64,000 bases of DNA from assembly GCF_000520015.2 (NCBI RefSeq), contig NZ_CP007044.2, positions 4,588,001 through 4,652,000 on the forward strand. Direction: 5' to 3'. The notes below the pieces were generated by a model, which did no database searches, was not told the origin of the DNA, and worked only from the letters and a program-made list of their open reading frames with translations. Below are positions 15,674-23,777 of this stretch, one piece after another. Source of the DNA: Chania multitudinisentens RB-25. GTDB lineage: Bacteria; Pseudomonadota; Gammaproteobacteria; Enterobacterales; Enterobacteriaceae. Position 1 is the first letter of the stretch, and each line of letters starts with the position of its first letter. The position numbers and the translations under genes were made by a program.

Positions 15674-15689
15674 GTTATCCTTGGATAAC
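15674..15689. promoter_or_regulatory. Palindromic operator candidate before the two-component operon
   Basis: GTTATCC-TT-GGATAAC is a perfect 7-bp inverted repeat located 12 bp upstream of the kinase start. Its compact dyad would suit a dimeric regulator, possibly the FixJ-type protein of the operon acting on its own promoter. The assignment is inference. Confidence 0.5.
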
Positions 15690-15795
15690 GTTATTAATAC
15701 TGCGTTTAAAGCGTCATTCTATATATCAAGGATATCAAAACCGCCCGGTAACCCGTGCTTAATATCCTGCATCATCGTAATCAATAAGGGAAAAA

Positions 15796-16359
15796 ATGAC
15801 GGAGCTGGCGCATTATATCACGCAATATGGCTACTGGGCGTTGTTGATTGGCTGCTTGCTGGAAGGGGAAACCATCACTTTGCTCGGGGGGATTGCAGCA
15901 CACAACGGATTACTGCATTTACCTTTAGTGATTGCGGTGGTGGCTTTCGGCGGCACGCTGGGCGATCAGCTGCTCTATTTTGCTGGCCGCTACTTTGGTG
16001 ACTATGCCATTTCACGTTTCAAGCACCCGCAGCCGCGCATTGAACGGGCGCAAAAGCTGATTGCCCGTCATCCAATCTTGTTCGTTATCGGCGTGCGTTT
16101 TATGTATGGGTTCCGCATTATCGGCCCGGTGCTGATTGGCGCCAGTAAACTTCCCCCTTCACGTTTCATCCCGCTGAATATCTTGGGCGCCATTCTGTGG
16201 GCAAGCTTTTTCGTACTGCTCGGCTATTTTGGTGGCCAGGCCATAGAGAACTTCGTCAGCAGCTACGACAAAAAGCTTTACAGCCTGCTGTTCTGTGCCT
16301 TGGTGCTGGTTATCATCCTGTTATTGCGCTATTGGTGGCGGCGCCACCACGCAGAATAA
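15796..16359 (+). CDS. yohD: DedA-family membrane protein YohD
   Basis: A 187-residue DedA/SNARE-associated family protein with about five hydrophobic segments. The conserved features are LEGETITLLGG (acidic residues in the first re-entrant helix), GGTLGDQLLYFAGRYFG and the arginine-rich RFMYGFRIIGPVLIGASKL. DedA proteins support envelope integrity and proton-motive force and are proposed to move lipid carriers such as undecaprenyl phosphate; for YohD itself the role is not established. It matches E. coli YohD (192 residues). AAGGGAAAA precedes the ATG. It is monocistronic and convergent with the peptide-type transporter operon. Confidence 0.88.
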   Translation: MTELAHYITQYGYWALLIGCLLEGETITLLGGIAAHNGLLHLPLVIAVVAFGGTLGDQLLYFAGRYFGDYAISRFKHPQPRIERAQKLIARHPILFVIGVRFMYGFRIIGPVLIGASKLPPSRFIPLNILGAILWASFFVLLGYFGGQAIENFVSSYDKKLYSLLFCALVLVIILLLRYWWRRHHAE

Positions 16360-16377
16360 CGCCCCTGTCTACCCAGA

Positions 16378-16405
16378 CCTATGGGCCACTGGCAAGACCC
16401 ATAGG
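16378..16405. terminator. Hairpin between convergent yohD and the importer operon
   Basis: Stem CCTATGGG / CCCATAGG, 8 bp with a 12-nt loop, lies in the 58-bp gap between the two stop codons. Its symmetry would allow it to stop transcription from both sides, but T-runs are absent. Confidence 0.55.
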
Positions 16406-16417
16406 CCATTACGGGCG

Positions 16418-17209
16418 CTACTGCATGCGCGCCGCAGCCTGTGCCAGATCGCGGCTATAGCTGCGGCTGGCATCAACCAGCATGGTGGTATATGCCGTCT
16501 TTGGCGTATTGGTGGTGAGATCGGCGGTATCCAGCGTCTCCAGAATCCGCCCATACTGCATCACCGCCACCCGGTGGCACAGATGGGCAATCACCCCCAG
16601 ATCATGCGTCACCATCAGGTAGGTCAGTTTCTCCCGTTGCTGTAGCTCCGCCAACAGGTTGAGAATCTCCGCCTGTACCGAAACATCCAGCGCCGAGGTG
16701 GGTTCATCCAACAACAACACCTGCGGCTCAAGAATCAGCGCCCGGGCAATCGCCACGCGCTGGCGCTGGCCGCCAGACAGTTGATGAGGATAACGGGTAC
16801 GGAATGCCGCACTCAAACCCACCTTATCCAGAATGCTGTCGATACGCCGATCGCGATCGCTGAAACCGTGAATGGCTAACGGTTCTTCCAGAATCGCTTC
16901 TACCCGGTGGCGCGGATGCAGCGAACCGTAAGGGTCCTGGAACACCATCTGCACGCTACGGCAGCGCTGGCGCTCTATCCGGTGCTGCAAAGGATGACCA
17001 TCAATCGCCAATTCACCCGTCCAGTGGTTAAACAGCCCGGCCAGGCATTTCAACACCGTGGTTTTACCGGAACCCGACTCACCCACCAGGCCAAAAATCT
17101 CACCGCTGTTCACCCTGAGGTTAACGTCAAACAGTACCTGATTCTGCTGGCTCCCTTCCCCGAATTTCAGATTAAGGTTTTTTACTTCAATCATGGTTGC
17201 AACTGACAT
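16418..17209 (-). CDS. Dpp/Opp-family ABC transporter ATPase, second subunit (DppF-like)
   Basis: A 263-residue ATP-binding subunit with Walker A GESGSGKT, the Q-loop in VQMVFQDPYGSLHP, signature LSGGQRQRVAIARAL, Walker B VLLLDEPTSALD and the switch histidine in VTHDLG. The FQDPYGSLHPR segment is characteristic of the peptide/nickel (Dpp, Opp, Nik) group. It is the last gene of a five-gene import system and pairs with the ATPase encoded 11 bp upstream to form the nucleotide-binding heterodimer. AAGGAGCAAACCT precedes its ATG. The substrate may not be a peptide: the operon begins with a sugar-acid type enolase. Confidence 0.93.
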   Translation of the reverse strand: MSVATMIEVKNLNLKFGEGSQQNQVLFDVNLRVNSGEIFGLVGESGSGKTTVLKCLAGLFNHWTGELAIDGHPLQHRIERQRCRSVQMVFQDPYGSLHPRHRVEAILEEPLAIHGFSDRDRRIDSILDKVGLSAAFRTRYPHQLSGGQRQRVAIARALILEPQVLLLDEPTSALDVSVQAEILNLLAELQQREKLTYLMVTHDLGVIAHLCHRVAVMQYGRILETLDTADLTTNTPKTAYTTMLVDASRSYSRDLAQAAARMQ

Positions 17210-17220
17210 AGGTTTGCTCC

Positions 17221-18087
17221 TTAACCGTCAAGCCAGGCGGGATCGCGTACCATCACCGGCAGCGTTGCCCGGCGCTGCCCGATATCCGGCAGTGCATTCA
17301 GCAGCCCACGGGTGTATGGATGCTGGGCGTTATCCAGATCGCAGGCAGCAATGGATTCCACAACTCGGCCGGCATACATCACCAGCACCCGATCGCAGAA
17401 ACTGCGCACCAGGTTGATATCGTGGCTGATAAAAATCAGCCCCAGGCCGCGCTCCTCCACCAAATCGTCCAGCATCGCCAGCACCTGCAAGCGCACCGAA
17501 ACATCCAGCGCAGAGGTGGGTTCATCGGCGATCACCAGTTCTGGCCCGGTAATCAGCATCATCGCGATCATGATACGCTGCCCCTGGCCGCCAGAGACTT
17601 CATGAGGATAGAGCCCATAAACCCGCTCCGGTTGGCGAATACGTACCACGTTGAGCATCGCGATCACCCGTTCTTTTGCCTCCGTGCGCGATACCTTATG
17701 GTGTGCCAGATACGCCTCAGCGATCTGATCGCCGACGCAGACCACCGGGTTCAGCGAATACTTCGGGTCCTGCATAATCATCGACATCCGCTTGCCGCGC
17801 ACCTGGCGCATAGTGGCTTCACTCACTTCCAGCAGATCGACATCGGCGAAACGCAGCTTCTTAGCCGTAATACGCGCGCTGCCGGGGTGCAAGCGCAGCA
17901 GCGCCCGCCCGACGGTGGATTTGCCGGAACCCGACTCCCCCACAATCGCCAGTTTTTCTTTACCCAGGGTAAACGATACCCCGCGCACCGCATCGGTTAC
18001 CCGCGAGCCGTTGACAAAGCTGACGCGCAGGTCTTCCACCTCCAGTAACGGGGCGGGTTTATTCAGTTCTAGGATCGAGGATGTCAC
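17221..18087 (-). CDS. Dpp/Opp-family ABC transporter ATPase, first subunit (DppD-like)
   Basis: About 288 residues with Walker A GESGSGKS, Q-loop IMQDPKYSLNP, signature VSGGQGQRIMIAMMLI, Walker B LVIADEPTSALD and switch SHDINLV. The C-terminal NAQHPYTRGLLNALPDIG is the oligopeptide-transporter C-terminal motif. I prefer the GTG start at 18087, because AGGAG lies 10 bases before it but only one base before the in-frame ATG at 18096. Either start lies inside the end of the upstream permease gene, so translation is coupled. The two ATPase genes are separated by 11 bp. Confidence 0.92.
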   Translation of the reverse strand: MTSSILELNKPAPLLEVEDLRVSFVNGSRVTDAVRGVSFTLGKEKLAIVGESGSGKSTVGRALLRLHPGSARITAKKLRFADVDLLEVSEATMRQVRGKRMSMIMQDPKYSLNPVVCVGDQIAEAYLAHHKVSRTEAKERVIAMLNVVRIRQPERVYGLYPHEVSGGQGQRIMIAMMLITGPELVIADEPTSALDVSVRLQVLAMLDDLVEERGLGLIFISHDINLVRSFCDRVLVMYAGRVVESIAACDLDNAQHPYTRGLLNALPDIGQRRATLPVMVRDPAWLDG

Positions 18088-18967
18088 GTAAGCCATCTCC
18101 TAAAAAGTTGAATGCCAGGCTGTTTAACAAAATAGCCAGCCCTGGGATCGTCACCAGCCACCAGCACTCCATCATGTAACGCCGCCCGCTGGAAATCATC
18201 GCCCCCCACTCTGGGTCAGGCGGCTGCGCACCCAAGCCAAGAAAGCCCAGGCCAGCCGCTGTCAGGATGATGCCAGCCATATTCATGGTGATACGGATAA
18301 TCACCGACGGCAGGCAAAGCGGCACAATATGGCGCAGCAGGATGCGCAGCGGAGAAGCGCCTTGCAGTTTCACCGCCGAGATAAAATCCGCGTTACGCAG
18401 CGAAAGGGTTTCCGCCCGAGCCAAACGCGCAATCGGCGGCCAGGCGGTCAGCGTGATGGCAATCACCACGTGCTCCAACCCTGGGCCTAACGCCGCGACG
18501 AAGGCCAGCGCCAGTACCAGGCTGGGGAAAGAGATAAAGATATCGGTTACGCGCATCAGCACCATATCTACCTTGCCGCCAAAGTAACCTGCTACCACAC
18601 CGAGCATCAGGCCGATAGGGCCAACGGTTACCGACACCAGCGCCACGATATACAGCGTGATACGTGAGCCATACACCAGCCGGCTGTATTGATCACGGCC
18701 AAATTCGTCGGTGCCGAACCAATGTGCTGCCCCCGGAGCCTGCAACGCATTCGCCAGATCTTGTGCCAACGGATCGTGGCTGGCCAGCAGCGGAGCAAAC
18801 ACGGCCACCAGGATCAGCAGGAATACGATAGCTGCACCGATGGCCGTCAGCGGGTTCTTCAGCATCAACATCAGGAAATCCAGCACGCTGCGCAGGAACA
18901 GCCCCAACTTACCGCTGGTTGCAGCGGAAGGGCGCGTTTGCAGGGCCGGTTCAGAGGAGATATTCAT
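18059..18967 (-). CDS. Dpp/Opp-family ABC transporter permease (DppC-like)
   Basis: A 302-residue inner-membrane permease with a cytoplasmic N-terminal tail, a first helix (about 35-58) and five more helices in the BPD_transp_1 domain. The periplasmic loop motif HWFGTDEFGRDQYSRLVYG and the ATPase-contact loop AETLSLRNADFISAVKLQGAS are typical of DppC/OppC. It overlaps the DppB-like gene by 4 bp (ATGA). With its partner it forms the heterodimeric channel of the importer. Confidence 0.93.
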   Translation of the reverse strand: MNISSEPALQTRPSAATSGKLGLFLRSVLDFLMLMLKNPLTAIGAAIVFLLILVAVFAPLLASHDPLAQDLANALQAPGAAHWFGTDEFGRDQYSRLVYGSRITLYIVALVSVTVGPIGLMLGVVAGYFGGKVDMVLMRVTDIFISFPSLVLALAFVAALGPGLEHVVIAITLTAWPPIARLARAETLSLRNADFISAVKLQGASPLRILLRHIVPLCLPSVIIRITMNMAGIILTAAGLGFLGLGAQPPDPEWGAMISSGRRYMMECWWLVTIPGLAILLNSLAFNFLGDGLRDILDPRTE

Positions 18968-20004
18968 GCATTGGTCCTCGGATCAAAGAATTGATACAAC
19001 ATGTCGGAGATCAGATTGAGCGTGACGAAAATCAGCCCGACCAACAACACACACCCCATCACCGCATTCATGTCACCAAGCAGCAGGCTCCCGGTCAGAT
19101 AAGATCCGAAGCCAGGCCAGGAGAAGACGGTTTCGATCAGTACCGCCCCTTCCAGCAATGAGCCATACGCCAGAGCCACTACCGTGAGGAGTTGCACCAG
19201 AATGTTGCGAAAAGCGTGCGACCAGAGTACGCGAAACTCCGACAGCCCTTTCACCCTGGCGGTGATGATGTATTCCTGCGAGAGCTGCGCCAGCATGAAG
19301 CTGCGCGTCATTCGGCTGATATACGCCAGCGAGTGGAAACCGAGAATGGTGGCAGGCAACACCAGGTGATTCAGGGCGCTGCGGAACACTTCCCATTCCC
19401 CCGCCAGCGCAGAATCAATCAGCAACAGGCCAGTACGGTTATCAACCAGGCCATCGTAGGCCATATCAACCCGCCCTGCGCCACCCACCAGATTCAGCCA
19501 GGCGTAAAACACCAGCAGCCCCATCATCCCGACCCAGAAGATCGGCGTGGAATAGCCCGCCAGGCTGATAAAGCGCACGATATAATCTGCAAGCTTGCCG
19601 CGGCGCGCAGCCGCCATCACGCCCAGCGGAACCCCCAAACCAGCCCCCACGATGATCGCCATGGTAGCCAGCTCAATGGTGGCCGGGAAAACCCGGATAA
19701 TGTCATCAACCACCGGGCGACCGGTCAGCAACGCATTGCCTAAATCCCCATGTACCAGCGATCCCAGATAGATGAAGAACTGTGTCCACAACGGTTTATC
19801 CAGCCCCAACTGCTGGTAGACCTGTTGATAAGTACTTTGATCCGCATCTTGTCCAACGATAGCCAGCACCGGATCGATAGGCATCACCCGGCCAATGATA
19901 AACGTCAATATTAATAAACCAAACAGCGTTACCACCACCTGCAATAATCGCTTGGTCAGGCGGCGTAATAAGCCATTAGGTTGTAACCAATCAGAGAAAT
20001 TCAT
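18964..20004 (-). CDS. Dpp/Opp-family ABC transporter permease (DppB-like)
   Basis: A 346-residue permease with six predicted helices. The N-terminal LTKRLLQVVVTLFGLLILTF helix, the GLDKPLWTQFFIYLGSLVHGDLG loop and RMTRSFMLAQLSQEYIITARVKG are signatures of DppB-type subunits. The ATG at 20004 is preceded by GAGGGAAAC; an in-frame ATG 15 bases upstream has no such site. The gap of 250 bp to the binding-protein gene contains an ERIC element, which may create a processing or attenuation point between high binding-protein and lower permease expression. Confidence 0.92.
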   Translation of the reverse strand: MNFSDWLQPNGLLRRLTKRLLQVVVTLFGLLILTFIIGRVMPIDPVLAIVGQDADQSTYQQVYQQLGLDKPLWTQFFIYLGSLVHGDLGNALLTGRPVVDDIIRVFPATIELATMAIIVGAGLGVPLGVMAAARRGKLADYIVRFISLAGYSTPIFWVGMMGLLVFYAWLNLVGGAGRVDMAYDGLVDNRTGLLLIDSALAGEWEVFRSALNHLVLPATILGFHSLAYISRMTRSFMLAQLSQEYIITARVKGLSEFRVLWSHAFRNILVQLLTVVALAYGSLLEGAVLIETVFSWPGFGSYLTGSLLLGDMNAVMGCVLLVGLIFVTLNLISDMLYQFFDPRTNA

Positions 20005-20055
20005 GTTTCCCTCGCGCAATGATGCGGGATAATAATGCCCAAATCCGTCATATGT

Positions 20056-20183
20056 TATACCTTAAATAATTCGAGTTACGCGAAGGTGGCAAACTCGATA
20101 ATCCCCAGGAGCATAGATACCTATGTGACTGAAGTAAGCGAGCGTAGCCAGCGCACATGCAACTTGAAGTATGACGGGTATAT
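20056..20183. repeat. ERIC element (full length, about 128 bp)
   Basis: The ends TACCTTAAATAATTCGAGTT and AACTTGAAGTATGACGGGTA are the conserved termini of enterobacterial repetitive intergenic consensus elements. The interior has AATCCCCAGGAGC and GTGACTGAAGTAAGCGAGCG, close to the standard ERIC core. Length agrees with the usual 127 bp. It lies between the binding-protein and permease genes of one operon and would form a long hairpin in the transcript. Confidence 0.9.
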
Positions 20184-20254
20184 TTCCCGTATTAATCAGA
20201 TGCGAATAACAGGCAATGGCTTATTTAATCAGCCATTGCCCTTGAATAAATAAA

Positions 20255-21865
20255 TTAACGCTGTTTATACACGCTACGTAAATGCGTGGTGGAAGACGGA
20301 TGTGGAATATAATCAATAATATCCTTACGCACGACCACCGAATCAACCATCTGAGAAATAGGCAGAATAGCGGGATACAGAGCATCGTAACGATTCTGCA
20401 CCTCGATATACATTTGCTTCTGTTTCTCCTGATCCTTCTCAACCAGCGCCTGATCGATCAATTCGTTCAATTGCTGGTCATAGAATGAGGTCCGCCACCC
20501 CTGGAAGTTAGTCAGCTTGGCCGCATCACTATTATCCGGGTTATAGGCAATCGAACGCAGGCTGGAGTGCGGGTGCGGATCGACACCGCCACCGCCGCGT
20601 CCTACCAGCATATCGAACTGACGATCGCGCATGGCGCCATACACCTGGTTGCCCGTCCCCGACATGATCTTGGCGTTGATTCCAGCCTGAGCCAGCGTAG
20701 ATTGCACCGAGGTAGCAATGTTGATAAACGGTGGATCGGCCAGCACGCGCAGGGTGGTGGTAAAGCCGTCAGGATAGCCTGCTTCCGCCAGCAGCGTTTT
20801 GGCACGTGCAACATCCAGCTTATAACCTGGGTCCGGCAGCGTGGCGCTCATGCCTTTTTGAATCGGCCGCTGATGGTATAAACCATAACCGGGCATGATA
20901 GTTTTGTTGATGCCGTCGTAATCGATCAGGGAACGCACCGCTTCACGAACCTTCGGATTAGCGAAATGCGGCTCTTTCAGGCTCATGGCAACGTAATAAA
21001 TAGTGCCTTTGCTCACATCATCAATGACGATCTGCGGGTCACTCTTCAACGCGTTGATATCAGGCACCGACATGCCGGTCGCAATATCAATATCCCCTTT
21101 TTCGATCATCAGGCGCAGCGCCTGTGATTCCGTCATATGGCGGAAAATCACGCGCTTCACCTTGGCATCGTCGCGCCAGTAATCGTCATTCCGGCTCATA
21201 CGTAATACATCTTTTGCCTGCCAGACGTCCAGCTTGAACGGCCCGGAACCGGCCTCGTTGGTGGTCAGCCAACCGTTGCCCCAATCACCGTTTTTCTCAT
21301 GCTGCATCACCGTTGCGCGATCGAGGATCGAACCACTTCCCAACGTTGCCAGCGAGTAGATCACCAGTTTGGGATCGGTTGGCTTAGGTAATTCGATTTC
21401 GATGGTCAACGGATCGGTAGCCCGGATCATTTTTTCCACGTTGTCGGCAGTAAATCCGTAAGATTTCCAGGTAGTGGCCTGCGCCATATTCAGGTTCAAC
21501 AGGCGCTTCATTGACCAGGCAAAATCTTCCGCTGTCAGTGGGTTACCTGAGTGAAATTTTGCTCCTTCCTGCAAATGGAAGGTGATCAGTTTGCCATCCT
21601 CACTGATTTCCCAGCTTTTCGCCGCGCCGGGTAAAACGTTGCTCAAATTGGTGGGGTCAAGCTCAACCAATGAGTCATAGAGATTAACAATAATGCTGAC
21701 CGCATCATTGCCGGTCATCGCCGCCGGATCGAGGGAAAGCAGGTTGTTCATATTCATCCCAACAATCAGTTGATCATTAGGGGTTTTTGCGCCAACGGTG
21801 GTTGGCAACGCCGTGGCAAGCAGCAGGGAAAGGCAGAGAGTACGTAATGTCCATTTTATTTTCAT
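20255..21865 (-). CDS. Family 5 solute-binding protein of the Dpp-like importer
   Basis: A 536-residue periplasmic binding protein with signal peptide MKIKWTLRTLCLSLLLATAL and cleavage near residue 26. The SBP_bac_5 pattern is clear: LLSLDPAAMTGNDAVSIIVNLYDSLVELD, then GAAKSWEISEDGKLITFHLQ and AEDFAWSMKRLLNL, with a C-terminal MYIEVQNRYDALYPAILPI. It captures the substrate for the DppBCDF-like membrane complex encoded next. Members of this family bind peptides, nickel, haem and also some sugars and opines, so the ligand cannot be read from the sequence. It follows the enolase gene by 158 bp on the same strand. Confidence 0.92.
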   Translation of the reverse strand: MKIKWTLRTLCLSLLLATALPTTVGAKTPNDQLIVGMNMNNLLSLDPAAMTGNDAVSIIVNLYDSLVELDPTNLSNVLPGAAKSWEISEDGKLITFHLQEGAKFHSGNPLTAEDFAWSMKRLLNLNMAQATTWKSYGFTADNVEKMIRATDPLTIEIELPKPTDPKLVIYSLATLGSGSILDRATVMQHEKNGDWGNGWLTTNEAGSGPFKLDVWQAKDVLRMSRNDDYWRDDAKVKRVIFRHMTESQALRLMIEKGDIDIATGMSVPDINALKSDPQIVIDDVSKGTIYYVAMSLKEPHFANPKVREAVRSLIDYDGINKTIMPGYGLYHQRPIQKGMSATLPDPGYKLDVARAKTLLAEAGYPDGFTTTLRVLADPPFINIATSVQSTLAQAGINAKIMSGTGNQVYGAMRDRQFDMLVGRGGGGVDPHPHSSLRSIAYNPDNSDAAKLTNFQGWRTSFYDQQLNELIDQALVEKDQEKQKQMYIEVQNRYDALYPAILPISQMVDSVVVRKDIIDYIPHPSSTTHLRSVYKQR

Positions 21866-22023
21866 GACTATCTCCAGGTGGGATAGAACTCAGATTTTAT
21901 TGTTATATCCCTGTCATATTTCAGATTGCAGGTGCGTTAACGTTGTTATTCGGCCTAGGAACAATTTGTCACTACACCGCCGCCTGCCTGCAACCCGAAT
22001 GAGTTAGGGTAGAAAAACCGTTT

Positions 22024-23178
22024 TTATTCCTGCGCGATCCGATGCTCCTCGATATAGCCGAAGTTGATATCTTCGCCCAATCCAGGCCGCGTCGGCAGAT
22101 GCACAAACCCCTCTGCATCCATGGGATCAATGATGCTGTTGAGGTAGGCTGCGGGCTCCTCATAATCAAGGAACGGATGCAACAGGCCACGTTCATACCA
22201 ACGGCAGTTGCGGATAGCCCCGACCACCGCCAGATTCGGCGCACCGTTACCATGGATCTCGCAGTCCATACCGAAGGATTCCGCCAGATGTGCCACTTTC
22301 AGGCAAGGCGTGATGCCACCAACGCCCTGCACACCGGCACGCAAAATGTCACAAGCCCCAGCCTTGACCCAGTCTGCACGGCTGAAATGCTTGCCTGACA
22401 GGCTTTCTGGCCCGATCACATCGATATCCAGGTTCTGCGTCAGCCAGACGTAAGAAGCCATGCTCTGCTCCTCCATCGGCTCTTCAAACCAGGCGAAGTT
22501 GAGTTTTTGCAGCTCGCGGCCGATATAGAGCGCATCGCTGCGGCTATACCAGTGGTAACCGTCCAGCATCAGAGCGATATCCGGCCCCACGGCTTCGCGA
22601 ACCGCGGCACAGGCACGCACATCCATCTGCGGGCTGGGTGAGAAGGATACCGGCGGCATCCAGGTATGCAGTTTGATCGCTTTATAGCCGCGAGCCACCA
22701 GTTGTTCGGCAAAGCGGCCATATTCTTCCGGCGTTGACAGGCCACCGGCCAGCTCATCGCCGCACATGGTGCTGCCATAAGCAGGCACCTTCTCACGATA
22801 ACCGCCCAACAGCTTGTGCACCGGTAAATCAAGCTTACGCCCCAGCATATCCCAGATCGCTTGCTCGGCAATCGCCAGCGCACGATCGGTCAGTTGATTA
22901 GCACTGCCGCGTTGCCAATGCACCAGATCGTTCCATAACCGCTCGCGATCGAAAGGATTTTGCCCAATCAACACCTTACGAAAAAAGGAGTTGATAATAT
23001 GCGGGCGGATCACCTCCGGCGGTGCAAAGGCATAGCCCGCACTGCCATCGTCGCAGGTGATGGTCAACATCGCCATTTTCGCCAGCGATTCCTCGCCGGG
23101 ATGAGAATGCCCCGCGCTATCGGAAACGCGACGGGTAGGATAGGTAAATACCTGAACGTTAACAGACTCTATTTTCAT
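22024..23178 (-). CDS. Enolase-superfamily enzyme, mandelate racemase/muconate lactonizing type
   Basis: A 384-residue enzyme with the N-terminal capping domain (residues 1 to about 130) and a (beta/alpha)7-beta barrel. Metal ligands are likely D206 (LMLDGYHWY), E232/E233 (WFEEPM) and E258 (IGPES). The second barrel strand shows K169-L-H171, a KxH form rather than the KxK of mandelate racemase and dipeptide epimerases. H309 in CEIHGNGAPN would be the opposite base. Such residues suit dehydration or epimerisation of a carboxylate such as an aldonate or uronate. Encoded upstream of a complete Dpp-type importer, it probably acts on the imported solute. The exact reaction is unknown. Confidence 0.85.
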   Translation of the reverse strand: MKIESVNVQVFTYPTRRVSDSAGHSHPGEESLAKMAMLTITCDDGSAGYAFAPPEVIRPHIINSFFRKVLIGQNPFDRERLWNDLVHWQRGSANQLTDRALAIAEQAIWDMLGRKLDLPVHKLLGGYREKVPAYGSTMCGDELAGGLSTPEEYGRFAEQLVARGYKAIKLHTWMPPVSFSPSPQMDVRACAAVREAVGPDIALMLDGYHWYSRSDALYIGRELQKLNFAWFEEPMEEQSMASYVWLTQNLDIDVIGPESLSGKHFSRADWVKAGACDILRAGVQGVGGITPCLKVAHLAESFGMDCEIHGNGAPNLAVVGAIRNCRWYERGLLHPFLDYEEPAAYLNSIIDPMDAEGFVHLPTRPGLGEDINFGYIEEHRIAQE

Positions 23179-23213
23179 TGTGTTACCTGCCTCAAAATAT
23201 TGGCCCCTAAATC

Positions 23214-23229
23214 TCTGTGTTTACACAGA
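23214..23229. promoter_or_regulatory. Palindromic operator candidate before the enolase-importer operon
   Basis: TCTGTGT-TT-ACACAGA is a perfect 7-bp dyad 36 bp upstream of the enolase start. The GTGTTTACAC core resembles GntR/FadR-type sites, although no such regulator gene is adjacent. It may control the whole operon. Confidence 0.5.
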
Positions 23230-23305
23230 ATAAAATCAAGTAATAACTCACCAAAACCGCAGAAAAAGGCGAAGAAAAAATTTATTTCCGCGTCGAGAAT
23301 ACCCT

Positions 23306-23383
23306 ATACCCTAAATAATTCGAGTTGCAGGAAGCTGGCAAGCGTAGCCAACGCACATGCAGCTTGAAGTACGACGGGTATAT
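23306..23383. repeat. ERIC element with internal deletion (about 78 bp)
   Basis: Both ERIC termini are present (TACCCTAAATAATTCGAGTT and GCTTGAAGTACGACGGGTAT), but the central core with CCCCAGGAGC is missing. The junction reads GCTGGCAAGCGTAGCC. The element lies 128 bp upstream of the enolase operon. Confidence 0.85.
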
Positions 23384-23777
23384 TTAAATTAATGCCGGAA
23401 CCCGCACACTCATTAAATAAAATAATCTTTCATTTAAAAAGAAATGACATTTCACATACTGAGAGTATTGAGGATCTTCACCCAATAGTCATTAGGAGAT
23501 TAATACAAATTGATTCGATAATGGGGTTTCCACTTGGGCGGATGCACAAGGATCTGTGAGTAATATCACGATGAAAGCAGGAAAATGCCAAATTGCCGGC
23601 TGCATTCAGACAACATCCGCATGCTTGAATAAATTCTTCACATTCCAGTTAGCAATAAAAAAAGAAATTATTCAGAAGGGCTAAATATACTTGTTATACC
23701 TTGTGTTACCGGCTGAAGGGCATTGGTTTGGGCTTGAGCACTGCCCTCACAAAAACCCAATGCCCCTTTCCTCTACG
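23384..23777. other. Intergenic region without a recognisable gene
   Basis: This 394-bp AT-rich stretch separates the enolase promoter from the oxygenase gene. I see no convincing coding frame. The only structure is near the right end: GGGCATTGG (about 23717) and CCCAATGCCC (about 23755) can pair and may act as the end signal of the oxygenase message on the minus strand, without a clear T-run. Confidence 0.4.

Noticed and set aside
16418..20004. Plain dipeptide permease (dppBCDF) assignment
   Set aside because: The family level is clear, but the adjoining enolase with a KxH strand and the unassigned binding protein make a peptide substrate unproven, so no dpp symbols are used.
20035..20253. 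72-codon plus-strand frame after the DppB-like gene
   Set aside because: It is mostly the ERIC element read as protein.
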